From contig NZ_SSBL01000001.1 in NCBI RefSeq assembly GCF_004795105.1, positions 248,001 through 312,000 on the forward strand: a DNA stretch of 64,000 nucleotides. Reading direction: 5' to 3'. This stretch comes from Streptomyces sp. A0642. Its GTDB lineage: Bacteria > Actinomycetota > Actinomycetes > Streptomycetales > Streptomycetaceae. Of this stretch, positions 8,009 through 15,732 are shown piece after piece; position 1 is the stretch's first letter; every line of letters starts with the position of its first letter. A model generated the notes under the pieces. It was given only the letters and a program-made list of their open reading frames with translations, was not told where the DNA came from and made no database searches. Position numbers and translations under genes: made by a program.

Positions 8009-8988
8009 CAGGACTCGTCCTCCTGTCGGAGCATCTGGCGGAAGTACAGGACGAGCACCCCGGACATCAGGACCACGGTGAGCATCGAGGCGGCCGAGCC
8101 CAGGTCGTAGCGCTGCCCCGCGAGTGCCGTCTGCACCGCGTACACGGGCAGGATCGTCGTGGCGTCGCCCGGGCCCCCGCGGGTCATCACCCAGATCTGG
8201 ACGAACGCCTTGAACGTCCAGATCACTTCGAGCGAGAAGACCAGCAGGAAGATCGGGCGGAGCATCGGGAAGGTGACCGAGCGGAAGATCCGGGAGCCGG
8301 ACGCCCCGTCCAGCCGGGCCGACTCGTACAGTTCCGCGGGGACCGTGGTGAGCGCCGAGTAGACGGTGATCGCCGCGAACGGCACGGACTGCCAGACGAT
8401 CAGCAGGACCAGGATCGAGAAGGCGGCGCCGCCGTGCGCGAACCACGGGTACCGGTCGAAGGACGCGAAGCCCGCCTCGGTCAGCAGCCGGTTGACGATG
8501 CCGAACTCGGAGTGGAACAGCCACTGGAAGACCGTGGTCGCCGCCACCACGGGCATCGCCCACGCCAGCACCAGCGAACTGAGCACCACGGTCCGGCCGA
8601 ACCGGCCCAGCCGCTCGGTCATCAGCGCGACCAGGGTCGCGATCACCATGATCAGGACCACGTTGACCGCCATGAACAGGAAGGTGCGCCGCACCACCTC
8701 CCAGAACCTCGGGTCGGACAGCAACGTCCGGTAGTTGCGCAGTCCGACGAACTCCGCGTCGCCCACGATGAGCTGGCGCAGCCGGAAGTCCTGGAGCGAG
8801 ATCAGCACGGCCCGCAGCAGCGGGTAGAGCAGCAGATAGAGCATGCCCCCGACGGCGGGCGCGATCAGGACGTACGGCCACAGGCCGCGCGGCTCCCCGG
8901 ACCGCCGCCCGCGCGGCGGCCCGGCCGTGCCGGTCGCCGGGCGGCGCAGGTGGCTGGGGGGTGCGGTCCGTTCCCGGATGACCGACAC
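8008..8988 (-). CDS. Carbohydrate ABC transporter permease (MalF/DasB type)
   Basis: A 326-residue permease that would pair with the following one in a CUT1 importer. After a hydrophilic, Arg/Pro-rich N terminus of about 35 residues come six membrane segments, beginning YVLIAPAVGGMLYLLLYPLL. The EAA loop reads ELYESARLDGASGSRIFRSVTFPMLRP. The GTG start has GGAGG at the right distance. It begins 41 bp after the binding-protein gene, consistent with one operon of binding protein, two permeases and the hexosaminidase. Confidence 0.9.
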   Translation of the reverse strand: MSVIRERTAPPSHLRRPATGTAGPPRGRRSGEPRGLWPYVLIAPAVGGMLYLLLYPLLRAVLISLQDFRLRQLIVGDAEFVGLRNYRTLLSDPRFWEVVRRTFLFMAVNVVLIMVIATLVALMTERLGRFGRTVVLSSLVLAWAMPVVAATTVFQWLFHSEFGIVNRLLTEAGFASFDRYPWFAHGGAAFSILVLLIVWQSVPFAAITVYSALTTVPAELYESARLDGASGSRIFRSVTFPMLRPIFLLVFSLEVIWTFKAFVQIWVMTRGGPGDATTILPVYAVQTALAGQRYDLGSAASMLTVVLMSGVLVLYFRQMLRQEDES

Positions 8989-9029
8989 GGCACGCCTCCT
9001 CTCGGTGTTCTGGCGGACGGGCGGAAGGA

Positions 9030-10295
9030 TCAGGAAGCGGTGTTCATGGCCCGGGTGATGTCGGCGGAGGCCTTGGCGGCCTCCTTCGCCGGGTCGCCGC
9101 CGGTCAGGACGGCGGCCATGTAGTCCTTGATCGGGTTCTCCGCCTCGACGGCCGCCCAGCCGGGGGTGTTGGGCGTCGCGTGCCCGTTCGCCGCGCCGGC
9201 CGCCATCGCGGCCGCCCCCGGATCGCCCGCCACCGCCGAGGCGAGGGTCGTCCGGTTCGGTACGTAGCTCATGGCCACGGCCAGCTTCTTCTGCCAGGCG
9301 TCACCGGTGAGCTCCTTGACGAAGGTCAGCGCGGCCTCCTGATACCCGGACGCCGTGGGGATCACCAGGTCGGAGCCCCCGGTGAAGACGGCGCCGGGGG
9401 TGCTCGCGCTCTTGCCCGGGATCGGGAAGAAGCCGAGCTTCCCCTTCAGCGCCGGGTTCTTCTCCATGACGACGTTGGCGCCGCCCGGGGTCGAGATGAC
9501 CTGGGCCACCTTCCCCTGGGCCATCACATCGGCCTGCGGCGGGGAGTCCTCGTCGGAGTCCTTCGGACCCTTGCCGAGCGCCTGAAGCCGTTCGTAGAAG
9601 GCCATCCCCCGCAGCGCCTCGGGAGTGTCCAGCGTGCCCTTCCACCTGCCGCCGGACTCGGTGGCGAGGTCCCCGCCCTCGTCCCAGACGAAGCCCGCCA
9701 GCGCGTACCACATCTGCCCGGGCAGGTAGATGCCCTGCGTACCACCCGTGTTGAGCTTGCCGGTGGCCTTGATCCACTGCTCGCGCGTCCTGATCGCGGA
9801 CGCGTCGACGCCCGCCTTCTCGAACAGGTCGGTGCGGTAGATGACGACCCGGTTGGCCGCGTAGTACGGGATGCCGTACTGCTTGCCCTCGTACGCCCCG
9901 GGTTCGGCGAGCCCCTTGAGCCAGTCCTTGCCGCCCAGCTCGTCGACCTTGTCGCTGAGGTCGAGCAGTCCGCCGCTCTGGGCGAACTGCGCGACCTGCG
10001 TGTTGCCGCTCTCGATCACGTCGGGGGCGTCGTTGCTCGCCAGCGCGGCGGTGATCTTCTCGCCGATGCCGTCCCATTCCTGGATCTGGACCTTGACCTT
10101 GATCGTGGGGTGCGCGGCCTCGAAGCCCTTCACGAACTCCTTCTGGAACTGTGCGGAAACGCTGTCGCGCATCAGCCACACGTCGATGTCCGTCGGCCCG
10201 CCACCGGACTTCCCGGAGGAGCCGGACGACGAGCAGGCACTGAGAACGGCGGCCATCACGAGCGCGGACCCACCGGCAAGCAAGCGGTACTTCAC
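9030..10295 (-). CDS. Sugar ABC transporter solute-binding lipoprotein
   Basis: A 421-residue extracytoplasmic binding protein of the bacterial family 1 (MalE/DasA-like) type. The N terminus is a lipoprotein signal with lipobox LSAC, giving cysteine 21 after processing. The mature protein has the family features: IDVWLMRDS near the N terminus, KVKVQIQEWDGIGEKI, YGIPYYAANRVVIYRTDLF and the C-terminal PNRTTLAS and A(E)NPIKDYMAAVL-like stretch. It is the first gene of the operon, divergent from the GntR regulator. The GTG start has GAGGTG upstream. The substrate is inferred from the GH20 neighbour, not read from the sequence. Confidence 0.9.
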   Translation of the reverse strand: MKYRLLAGGSALVMAAVLSACSSSGSSGKSGGGPTDIDVWLMRDSVSAQFQKEFVKGFEAAHPTIKVKVQIQEWDGIGEKITAALASNDAPDVIESGNTQVAQFAQSGGLLDLSDKVDELGGKDWLKGLAEPGAYEGKQYGIPYYAANRVVIYRTDLFEKAGVDASAIRTREQWIKATGKLNTGGTQGIYLPGQMWYALAGFVWDEGGDLATESGGRWKGTLDTPEALRGMAFYERLQALGKGPKDSDEDSPPQADVMAQGKVAQVISTPGGANVVMEKNPALKGKLGFFPIPGKSASTPGAVFTGGSDLVIPTASGYQEAALTFVKELTGDAWQKKLAVAMSYVPNRTTLASAVAGDPGAAAMAAGAANGHATPNTPGWAAVEAENPIKDYMAAVLTGGDPAKEAAKASADITRAMNTAS

Positions 10296-10554
10296 GGTTC
10301 ACCTCTGGGAGACAGGACCTGACCACCTGACCAGTGAAGTCCACTGGACAGCTCACCTCTTGATGGTGGATGAAGGTGGCATAGACCAATGAGACCGTCA
10401 ACCCCCTTGGTGCGTAGGGATTTTTGTGATCTCAGGAAAAGGCAAGCCCAGATGATCAACGGGGGACCGGCTACACTTCCCTTGACCAGTAGCCGAGTCG
10501 GCCCCACTGGTTGCACAACTGGTAAGTGAGGCACGGGTCAGAAGGGGGCATCGC
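10296..10554. promoter_or_regulatory. Divergent control region with ACTGGT/ACCAGT half-sites
   Basis: This 259-bp gap between the binding-protein gene and the GntR regulator carries several copies of one hexamer. CCAGTG-N5-CACTGG (10331-10347) is a perfect inverted repeat near the binding-protein start. ACCAGT occurs at 10485-10490, and ACTGGT at 10506-10511 and 10518-10523, the last two 12 bp apart, close to the regulator start. The DasR operator consensus ACTGGTCTAGACCAGT uses the same half-site, so the local GntR protein is the likely ligand-sensing repressor of both units. Confidence 0.55.
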
Positions 10555-11394
10555 ATGGACGCCGACGCATCGGGGACGGTGCTCAAACGGGAGCGGGCCC
10601 GCGACGCCGTACTGGAGCTGATCGAGTCGCGCCGCCCGGGGGACGCCATCCCGTCGGAGCGCACCCTCTGCGCCACGCTCGGCGTCTCCAGGCCCACCCT
10701 GCGCGCCGCGATCGACGAGCTGGTGGCCGCCGGGCTCCTGGTGCGCGAGCACGGCCGGGGCATGTTCGTCGCACCCGCGAAGATCACCCAGGAGCTGATC
10801 TCGGCCGACCTCGCCCTGTCGGTCCCGCAGGCGGCGGGGACCTGGTCGAGCCGGCTGCTGGAGTTCACCACCCTCCAGGCCGGAGCCCGGGTCGGCCGCA
10901 AACTGCGCATGTCGCCCGCGGCCGAGATCGTGTACGTCGCCCGGCTGCGGCTGGTCGACGGCGCCCCCATGGCGATCGAGCACCTGCACATCAGGGCCGA
11001 ACTGGTCCCGGGCCTGTCCGCCCAGGAGCTGGAGAGCGGCGACCTGTACGAGCACCTGCGCGAGCGCCACGACGTGCACGTCCACGAAGCGGTCCAGGCC
11101 ATCGAGCCCACCGTGGTCACCCGGGCCGAGGCCCGGCTCCTGGACGTCCCGGAGCTGTCCCCGGCCCTGCTCTTCGAGCGGCTCACCTCGGACACCGCAG
11201 GCCGTCCCGTGGAGTACGTGCACTCGCTCTACCGCGGCGACCGCTACCGGATCGTCTCCCGCCTGGCCCTCGGCCCGGCGGCCGCCGTGGAGCCCGTGGA
11301 GGGCGGACACCACCCGGGGATCCCGCCGGGGGACTTCGCCCAGGGGGACCCGATCACGTCGTCCACCCGGGGCGACATCCAGTCCGGCGCCTGA
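10555..11394 (+). CDS. GntR/HutC-family transcriptional regulator, DasR-like
   Basis: A 279-residue regulator with an N-terminal winged helix (about 9-75; AIPSERTLCATLGVSRPTLRAAIDELVAAGLL then HGRGMFVA) and a UTRA effector domain (about 85-235). The UTRA part shows VYVARLRLVDGAPMAIEHLHI and the closing RPVEYVHSLYRGDRYRIVSRL, close to the corresponding region of DasR. A poorly conserved tail of about 40 residues follows. It is divergent from the ABC-GH20 operon, as expected for a local regulator answering an amino-sugar phosphate or related signal. It is probably a DasR paralogue: the N terminus differs and the operon context is not identical. Confidence 0.87.
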   Translation: MDADASGTVLKRERARDAVLELIESRRPGDAIPSERTLCATLGVSRPTLRAAIDELVAAGLLVREHGRGMFVAPAKITQELISADLALSVPQAAGTWSSRLLEFTTLQAGARVGRKLRMSPAAEIVYVARLRLVDGAPMAIEHLHIRAELVPGLSAQELESGDLYEHLRERHDVHVHEAVQAIEPTVVTRAEARLLDVPELSPALLFERLTSDTAGRPVEYVHSLYRGDRYRIVSRLALGPAAAVEPVEGGHHPGIPPGDFAQGDPITSSTRGDIQSGA

Positions 11395-11500
11395 CCCGGA
11401 GGCCGCCCCCGTACCTCCGGCGCCCGCCGCGCGGGGGCGCTAGGGTCGTGCCCGAGCCGTGGGTCACCCCGGACGCGGTGCGACACATGTGGGAGGCACA

Positions 11501-11752
11501 GTGCGCTTGAGAGTGGAGTTCACCACCGAGCCGTTCGATCTCGACGAGGCGCCGGCCCACGCGGTCGTGGCCCGCGAGGTCATCCAGTCGGCCGAACTGG
11601 ACGCGGTCGATGTCGGACCCTTCGGCAACACGGCGGAGGGCGGCGCGGACGAGGTGCTCACCGCGGTGGGCTCCCTGCTGCGCAAGGCCCTGGCATCCGG
11701 TGCCACCCGGGTCTCGCTCCAGGTCAACGTGATCGGGGAGGACCGGAAGTGA
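11501..11752 (+). CDS. Small conserved protein coupled to the HTH regulator
   Basis: An 83-residue protein I cannot assign with confidence. I start at the GTG at 11501, which has GGGAGG five bases upstream; an in-frame ATG 42 bp earlier has no ribosome binding site. The layout (beta-strand RLRVEFTTEPF, a helix, DAVDVGPFGNTAEG, a helix LTAVGSLLRKALASG, final strand TRVSLQVNVIG) loosely recalls the small ferredoxin-like MTH1187/YkoF thiamine-binding fold, but that resemblance is weak. Its last bases overlap the next gene's start (GTGA), so the two proteins are made together and may work together. Confidence 0.65.
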   Translation: MRLRVEFTTEPFDLDEAPAHAVVAREVIQSAELDAVDVGPFGNTAEGGADEVLTAVGSLLRKALASGATRVSLQVNVIGEDRK

Positions 11753-12186
11753 CCGGCCCCTCGGAGCGGCCCGTCGCCGGCCCGGGGCCGGCCGCCCCCG
11801 CGGACCACCCCGTCGTCGCCGACGGCCATCCCCTCGTCGCCGCCGTCAAGCCGCTCGTCGACGCCATGGGCGCCGAGCTGCTCGGGCCCGAGCAGGCGCA
11901 GGCCGACGACGTGGTCCTGGCCTGGGAGGGCGAGGACGTCATAGCCGTCCGGCTGCCCCAGCTCTCCGACTCGCTGGACCACATCCTGGCCGCGATGGAG
12001 CGGCGGCACGGCATGCCGCTCGCCGAGCTGGACCGCAGGACCAAGCAGGAGGTCGTCCGGACTCTGGAGGCACGCGGTGCCTTCTCGGTGCGGCACGGCG
12101 TCGAGACCGTAGCGGGGGCCCTGGGGGTGTCCCGCTTCACCGTTTACAACTACCTGAACAGGGAAAACGCCGCCAAAGGCGACTAG
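11749..12186 (+). CDS. Helix-turn-helix regulator linked to the uricase operon
   Basis: A 145-residue protein with a probable sensory part (about 20-95, PLVAAVKPLVDAMGAELLGPEQ and WEGEDVIAVRLPQLSDSLDHIL) and a C-terminal HTH (about 100-140, EVVRTLEARGAFSVRHGVETVAGALGVSRFTVYNYLNR). The layout recalls YheO-like/PAS-HTH proteins. Its GTG overlaps the stop of the small gene before it by 4 bp. A rho-independent terminator ends the unit, and the uricase promoter with its palindrome starts immediately after. It is the best local candidate for the regulator of the catalase and uricase sites; this is inference from position only. Confidence 0.75.
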   Translation: MTGPSERPVAGPGPAAPADHPVVADGHPLVAAVKPLVDAMGAELLGPEQAQADDVVLAWEGEDVIAVRLPQLSDSLDHILAAMERRHGMPLAELDRRTKQEVVRTLEARGAFSVRHGVETVAGALGVSRFTVYNYLNRENAAKGD

Positions 12187-12227
12187 TTGACCCGCCCAGC
12201 AGAGGTAAACGGCACGTGAACGCGCAG

Positions 12228-12260
12228 GCCGTCGTCCGGATCATCGGGCGACGGCTTTTT
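12228..12260 (+). terminator. Rho-independent terminator after the HTH gene
   Basis: GCCGTCG and CGACGGC pair as a 7-bp stem extended inward by a G-U and further pairs, and five T residues follow. It cleanly separates the regulator transcript from the uricase operon. Confidence 0.85.
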
Positions 12261-12269
12261 ACATGAACG

Positions 12270-12316
12270 GAATTTCAACAAAGTGTTGACGTGGTGTTGT
12301 GGAGGGCGTTAGCTAT
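12270..12316 (+). promoter_or_regulatory. Uricase operon promoter with palindromic operator
   Basis: TCAACA-AAG-TGTTGA (12275-12289) overlaps a TTGACG -35 hexamer at 12286-12291. TAGCTA at 12310-12315 gives an 18-bp spacer and is a plausible -10. An operator across the -35 implies repression. The whole element matches the catalase operator at 1899-1922 almost base for base, including the flanking AATT and ACGT. Confidence 0.75.
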
Positions 12317-12362
12317 CCGCAGCCCGACCAACGCACAGCGAAAAACAGCCACGGAGGCTCCC

Positions 12363-12896
12363 GTGACTTCGAGCTCCACGCCGGGCCTCGCCCGGTTCAA
12401 CACCCTGGCGGACGACGAGGCGGCCACCGCGCTGCACGAGGTCTGTGCCAGTGCGGCCTGGGGAAGAGCGATCCTCTCCCGTCGCCCGTACGCCACCGCA
12501 GAAGCCCTGTACTCCGCGAGCGACACCGCAACGGCGGCACTCGGCGCGCAGGACCTGGCCGACGCCATGGCCGGTCACCCGCCGATCGGCCGCCCGAAGC
12601 CCGGGGACCCGACCTCCTCCCGCGAACAGCGGGGGATGGCCGGCGCCACCGAGGAGCTCAAGGCCGACATGCTCGCACTCAACCTGGCCTACCAGGAGAG
12701 GTTCGGGCATGTCTTCCTGATCTGCGCCACCGGGGCCACCGGTGAGCAGATGCGCGACGCGGTGAAGTCCCGGATCGGGAACTCGCCGGAGCAGGAGCGA
12801 GAGATCGTGCGCACCGAACTGGGCAAGATCAACCGCATCCGCCTCAGCCGTCTCGTGTCCGAGGACTCCCAGGAGTCCGCAGAAGAAGGAGAGTGA
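12363..12896 (+). CDS. uraD: 2-oxo-4-hydroxy-4-carboxy-5-ureidoimidazoline (OHCU) decarboxylase
   Basis: Third enzyme of the uricase route: it decarboxylates OHCU to S-allantoin. The 177-residue protein is all-helical in character, with the family motifs HPPIGRP (catalytic His region, about residue 79), SREQRGM, LNLAYQERFGHVFLICATG and RIRLSRL near the C terminus. The GTG at 12363 has ACGGAGG upstream, and an earlier start at 12291 would lie inside the promoter. It is the first gene of uraD-uraH-uox, with a 4-bp overlap (GTGA) into uraH. Confidence 0.93.
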   Translation: MTSSSTPGLARFNTLADDEAATALHEVCASAAWGRAILSRRPYATAEALYSASDTATAALGAQDLADAMAGHPPIGRPKPGDPTSSREQRGMAGATEELKADMLALNLAYQERFGHVFLICATGATGEQMRDAVKSRIGNSPEQEREIVRTELGKINRIRLSRLVSEDSQESAEEGE

Positions 12897-13294
12897 AGGT
12901 CTTGAGCACCTTCGCCACCGCATCGGTGTCCACCCACATCCTGGACACCAGCATCGGCCGCCCCGCCGCGGCCGTCCCCGTCTCGCTCGCCGCCCGCACG
13001 GGCGGCGACGCGCAGTGGGTGACGCTCGGCGGATCCGCGACCGATGCGGACGGGCGCTGCAAGGACCTGCCGGCCCTGCCGGAAGGCACCACCCACGTAC
13101 GGCTCGACTTCGGGACAGAGTCGTACTTCACAGCCAAGAAGCAAGCCGAGGCGCAGCAGGACGCCCCCCGCGTAAGGGACAGCGGCGCGTTCTTCCCGGA
13201 GGTGGCGATCACGTTCGCCGTCACCGCGGGCGAGCACTATCACGTACCGCTGCTGCTCAACCCGTTCGGCTACTCCGTATACCGAGGGAGCTAG
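12893..13294 (+). CDS. uraH: 5-hydroxyisourate hydrolase (transthyretin-like)
   Basis: Hydrolyses 5-hydroxyisourate, the unstable uricase product, to OHCU. The 133-residue reading shows the N-terminal signature STHILDTSIGRPA, the central aromatic-rich strand region (FFPEVAITFAVTAGEHYHVPLLLNPFGYS) and the diagnostic C-terminal tetrapeptide YRGS. The GTG start overlaps the uraD stop. A TTG three codons later would give the more typical N terminus L-S-T and is equally possible. It sits 7 bp before uricase. Confidence 0.94.
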   Translation: MKVLSTFATASVSTHILDTSIGRPAAAVPVSLAARTGGDAQWVTLGGSATDADGRCKDLPALPEGTTHVRLDFGTESYFTAKKQAEAQQDAPRVRDSGAFFPEVAITFAVTAGEHYHVPLLLNPFGYSVYRGS

Positions 13295-13301
13295 CAGACA
13301 C

Positions 13302-14225
13302 ATGCCCACGATTCTCGGCCAGAACCAGTACGGCAAAGCAGAGAACCGCGTCGTCAAGATCACGCGGGACGGCGACACCCACCACATCAAGGACCTGAAC
13401 GTCTCGGTCGCCCTCTCCGGCGACATGGACGACGTCCACTACTCCGGCTCCAACGCGAACGTCCTGCCCACGGACACCACCAAGAACACGGTGTTCGCGT
13501 TCGCCAAGGAGCACGGCATCGAGTCGGCCGAGCAGTTCGGCATTCACCTCGCCCGTCACTTCGTGACGTCGCAGGAGCCGATCAGGACCGCGCGCATCCG
13601 GATCGAGGAGTACGCCTGGGAGCGCATCGCCACCTCCGACGGCAACTCGCAGTTCATCGGTTCCGACGAGGTCAAGCACTCCTTCGTCCGCAAGAACCAG
13701 GAGATCCGCACCTCCCAGATCACCTACGACGGTGAGAAGTGGCAGGTCGTCTCCGGTCTCAAGGACCTCACCGTGCTGAACTCGACCAGCTCCGAGTTCT
13801 GGGGCTACGTCAAGGACAAGTACACGACGCTCAAGGAGGCGTACGACCGCATTCTGGCCACCGACGTCTCCGCCCGCTGGCGCTACAACTGGACCGACGA
13901 CGAGCAGCGGATGCCGAACTGGGAGAAGTCCTACGAGCAGGCGCGCAAGCACATGCTCCAGGCCTTCGCCGAGACGTACTCCCTCTCGCTCCAGCAGACG
14001 CTGTACCAGATGGGTTCGCGCATCATCAACAGCCGGAGCGAGATCGACGAGATCCGCTTCTCGCTGCCGAACAACCACCACTTCCTGGTGGACCTGGAGC
14101 CGTTCGGCCTCAAGAACGACAACGAGGTCTACTTCGCGGCCGACCGTCCCTACGGGCTCATCGAAGCCACCGTGCTGCGGGACGGAGTCGAGCCGCAGAT
14201 CCCGGTCGACATGACCAACCTCTGA
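13302..14225 (+). CDS. uox: Urate oxidase (uricase)
   Basis: Cofactor-free uricase of 307 residues that oxidises urate with O2 to 5-hydroxyisourate and H2O2. The duplicated T-fold architecture is recognisable: NQYGKAENRVVKITRDGDTHHIKDLNV at the start, the catalytic threonine region VLPTDTTKNTVFAFAKEHGIES, FVRKNQE, LKDLTVLNSTSSEFWGYVKDKYTTL and the C-terminal half FAETYSLSLQQTLYQMG...LPNNHHFLVDL. It lacks a clear peroxisomal-type SKL tail, as expected for a bacterium. The peroxide it makes explains the likely co-control with the catalase gene. Confidence 0.96.
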   Translation: MPTILGQNQYGKAENRVVKITRDGDTHHIKDLNVSVALSGDMDDVHYSGSNANVLPTDTTKNTVFAFAKEHGIESAEQFGIHLARHFVTSQEPIRTARIRIEEYAWERIATSDGNSQFIGSDEVKHSFVRKNQEIRTSQITYDGEKWQVVSGLKDLTVLNSTSSEFWGYVKDKYTTLKEAYDRILATDVSARWRYNWTDDEQRMPNWEKSYEQARKHMLQAFAETYSLSLQQTLYQMGSRIINSRSEIDEIRFSLPNNHHFLVDLEPFGLKNDNEVYFAADRPYGLIEATVLRDGVEPQIPVDMTNL

Positions 14226-14243
14226 CACGGCGCCGCGCCGGTT

Positions 14244-14266
14244 CCCGTCCGTCCACAGCGGACGGG
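14244..14266 (+). terminator. Hairpin between uricase and permease
   Basis: CCCGTCCG / CGGACGGG forms an 8-bp stem with a 7-nt loop in the 67-bp gap after uox. There is no U run. It may be an attenuator or a 3'-end stabiliser, not a full stop. Confidence 0.4.
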
Positions 14267-14292
14267 GGCCGGCCGGGCCGGAGGGAATTCCC

Positions 14293-15690
14293 ATGGCACA
14301 GCCTGCACTTGGGCCCGCAGAAGCAGAAGGCCCATGTCCCACCCCGCCGGAGCGGGCGGTCCATCCGGTCGACGAGAAGCCCGCCCCGTCGCGGCTCGTC
14401 CCCGCCGCACTCCAGCACATCGCCGCCATGTACGCGGGCGTCGTCACCCCACCGCTCATCATCGGCCAGGCCGTCGGCCTCGACCAGGCGGGCATGACCC
14501 GGCTGATCGCGGCAAGCCTCCTGATCGCCGGCTGCGCCACCCTCCTCCAGACGCTCGGCATCGGGGGCTTCGCCGGAAACCGGCTGCCGTTCGTCAACGC
14601 CGCCTCCTCCGCGGGCATCGCGCCGATGCTCGCCATCGCCGAGACCAGCGCTCCGGGCCGTCAACTGCCCGCCATCTACGGGGCGGTGCTCGTCGCGGGG
14701 GTGTTCTGTCTCGCCGTCGGCCCGTTCTTCGGCCGGCTCCTGAGGTTCTTCCCGCCGCTCGTCACCGGCGTCGTCATCACGCTCATCGGCGTCACCCTGA
14801 TGCCGGTCCCGGTCTCCTGGGCCCAGGGAGGCGACAAGACGGCCGCCGACTTCGGCGCCATGAAGTACCTCGCCCTGGCCGCCTTCACCCTGGTCGTGAT
14901 CCTGCTCGTCCAGCGCTTCGGACGCGGCTTCCTCCGGCAAGTGGCGCTGCTCATCGGTCTGGTGGCCGGCACGCTGGCCGCCGTGCCCTTCGGGCTCGCC
15001 GACTTCTCCGCCATCGGCTCCGCGCCGGTCGCCGCCCTGCCCACGCCCTTCGCCTTCGGCGCACCGGAGTTCCAGCCCGCCGCGATCCTCTCCCTCTGCA
15101 TCGTGATGCTCGTCCTGATGACGGAGTCCTCCGCCGGCATGCTCGCGCTCGGCGAGATCTGCGACCGGCGCACCGACGGGCGGACCCTCACCCGCGGACT
15201 GCGCACCGACGGCATCGCCACCCTCGTCGGACCGGTCTTCGGCGGATTCCCCACCAGTGCCTTCGCGCAGAACGTGGGAGTGGTGTCGCTGACGAAGGTG
15301 CGCAGCCGCTATGTCGTCGCGGCCGCCGGCGGCGCCCTGCTGGTCCTCGGCTTCTTCCCCGTCCTCGGCGCGGTCGTCTCGCTCGTCCCCATGCCCGTGC
15401 TCGGCGGCGCCGGCATCGTCCTGTTCGGCTCGATCGCGGTCAGCGGCATCCGCACGCTCTCCGAGGCCGGACTCGACGACAGCTCCAACATCATCCTGGT
15501 CGCCGTGGCGCTCGGCGCGGGCATCGTCCCGCTCGCCGCGCCCGGCTTCTACGCGGGATTCCCGTCCTGGGCGCAGACCGTCCTCGGCTCCGGCATCAGC
15601 GCCGGAGCGCTCGTCGCGGTCCTGCTCAACCTGTTCTTCCACCATCTCGGCACCCACAGCCGCACGGCCGTGGCACTCAAATCCTCCTAG
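14293..15690 (+). CDS. NCS2 family purine/uracil-type permease
   Basis: A 465-residue nucleobase:cation symporter-2 protein with about 12-14 membrane segments, expected to import xanthine, urate or a related purine. Family features visible are QHIAAMYAGVVTPPLIIG in the first helix, the substrate-site motif FAQNVGVVSLTKVRSR and PMPVLGGAGIVLFGSIAVSGIRTL. It lies 67 bp after uox and 42 bp before the 8-oxoguanine deaminase gene. A paralogue follows at 17410. Exact substrate is not readable; the surrounding genes favour urate or xanthine. Confidence 0.9.
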   Translation: MAQPALGPAEAEGPCPTPPERAVHPVDEKPAPSRLVPAALQHIAAMYAGVVTPPLIIGQAVGLDQAGMTRLIAASLLIAGCATLLQTLGIGGFAGNRLPFVNAASSAGIAPMLAIAETSAPGRQLPAIYGAVLVAGVFCLAVGPFFGRLLRFFPPLVTGVVITLIGVTLMPVPVSWAQGGDKTAADFGAMKYLALAAFTLVVILLVQRFGRGFLRQVALLIGLVAGTLAAVPFGLADFSAIGSAPVAALPTPFAFGAPEFQPAAILSLCIVMLVLMTESSAGMLALGEICDRRTDGRTLTRGLRTDGIATLVGPVFGGFPTSAFAQNVGVVSLTKVRSRYVVAAAGGALLVLGFFPVLGAVVSLVPMPVLGGAGIVLFGSIAVSGIRTLSEAGLDDSSNIILVAVALGAGIVPLAAPGFYAGFPSWAQTVLGSGISAGALVAVLLNLFFHHLGTHSRTAVALKSS

Positions 15691-15732
15691 GGTCCTGCCG
15701 TGCCCGCATCGCAGATGAGAGAAGGAAGCACC

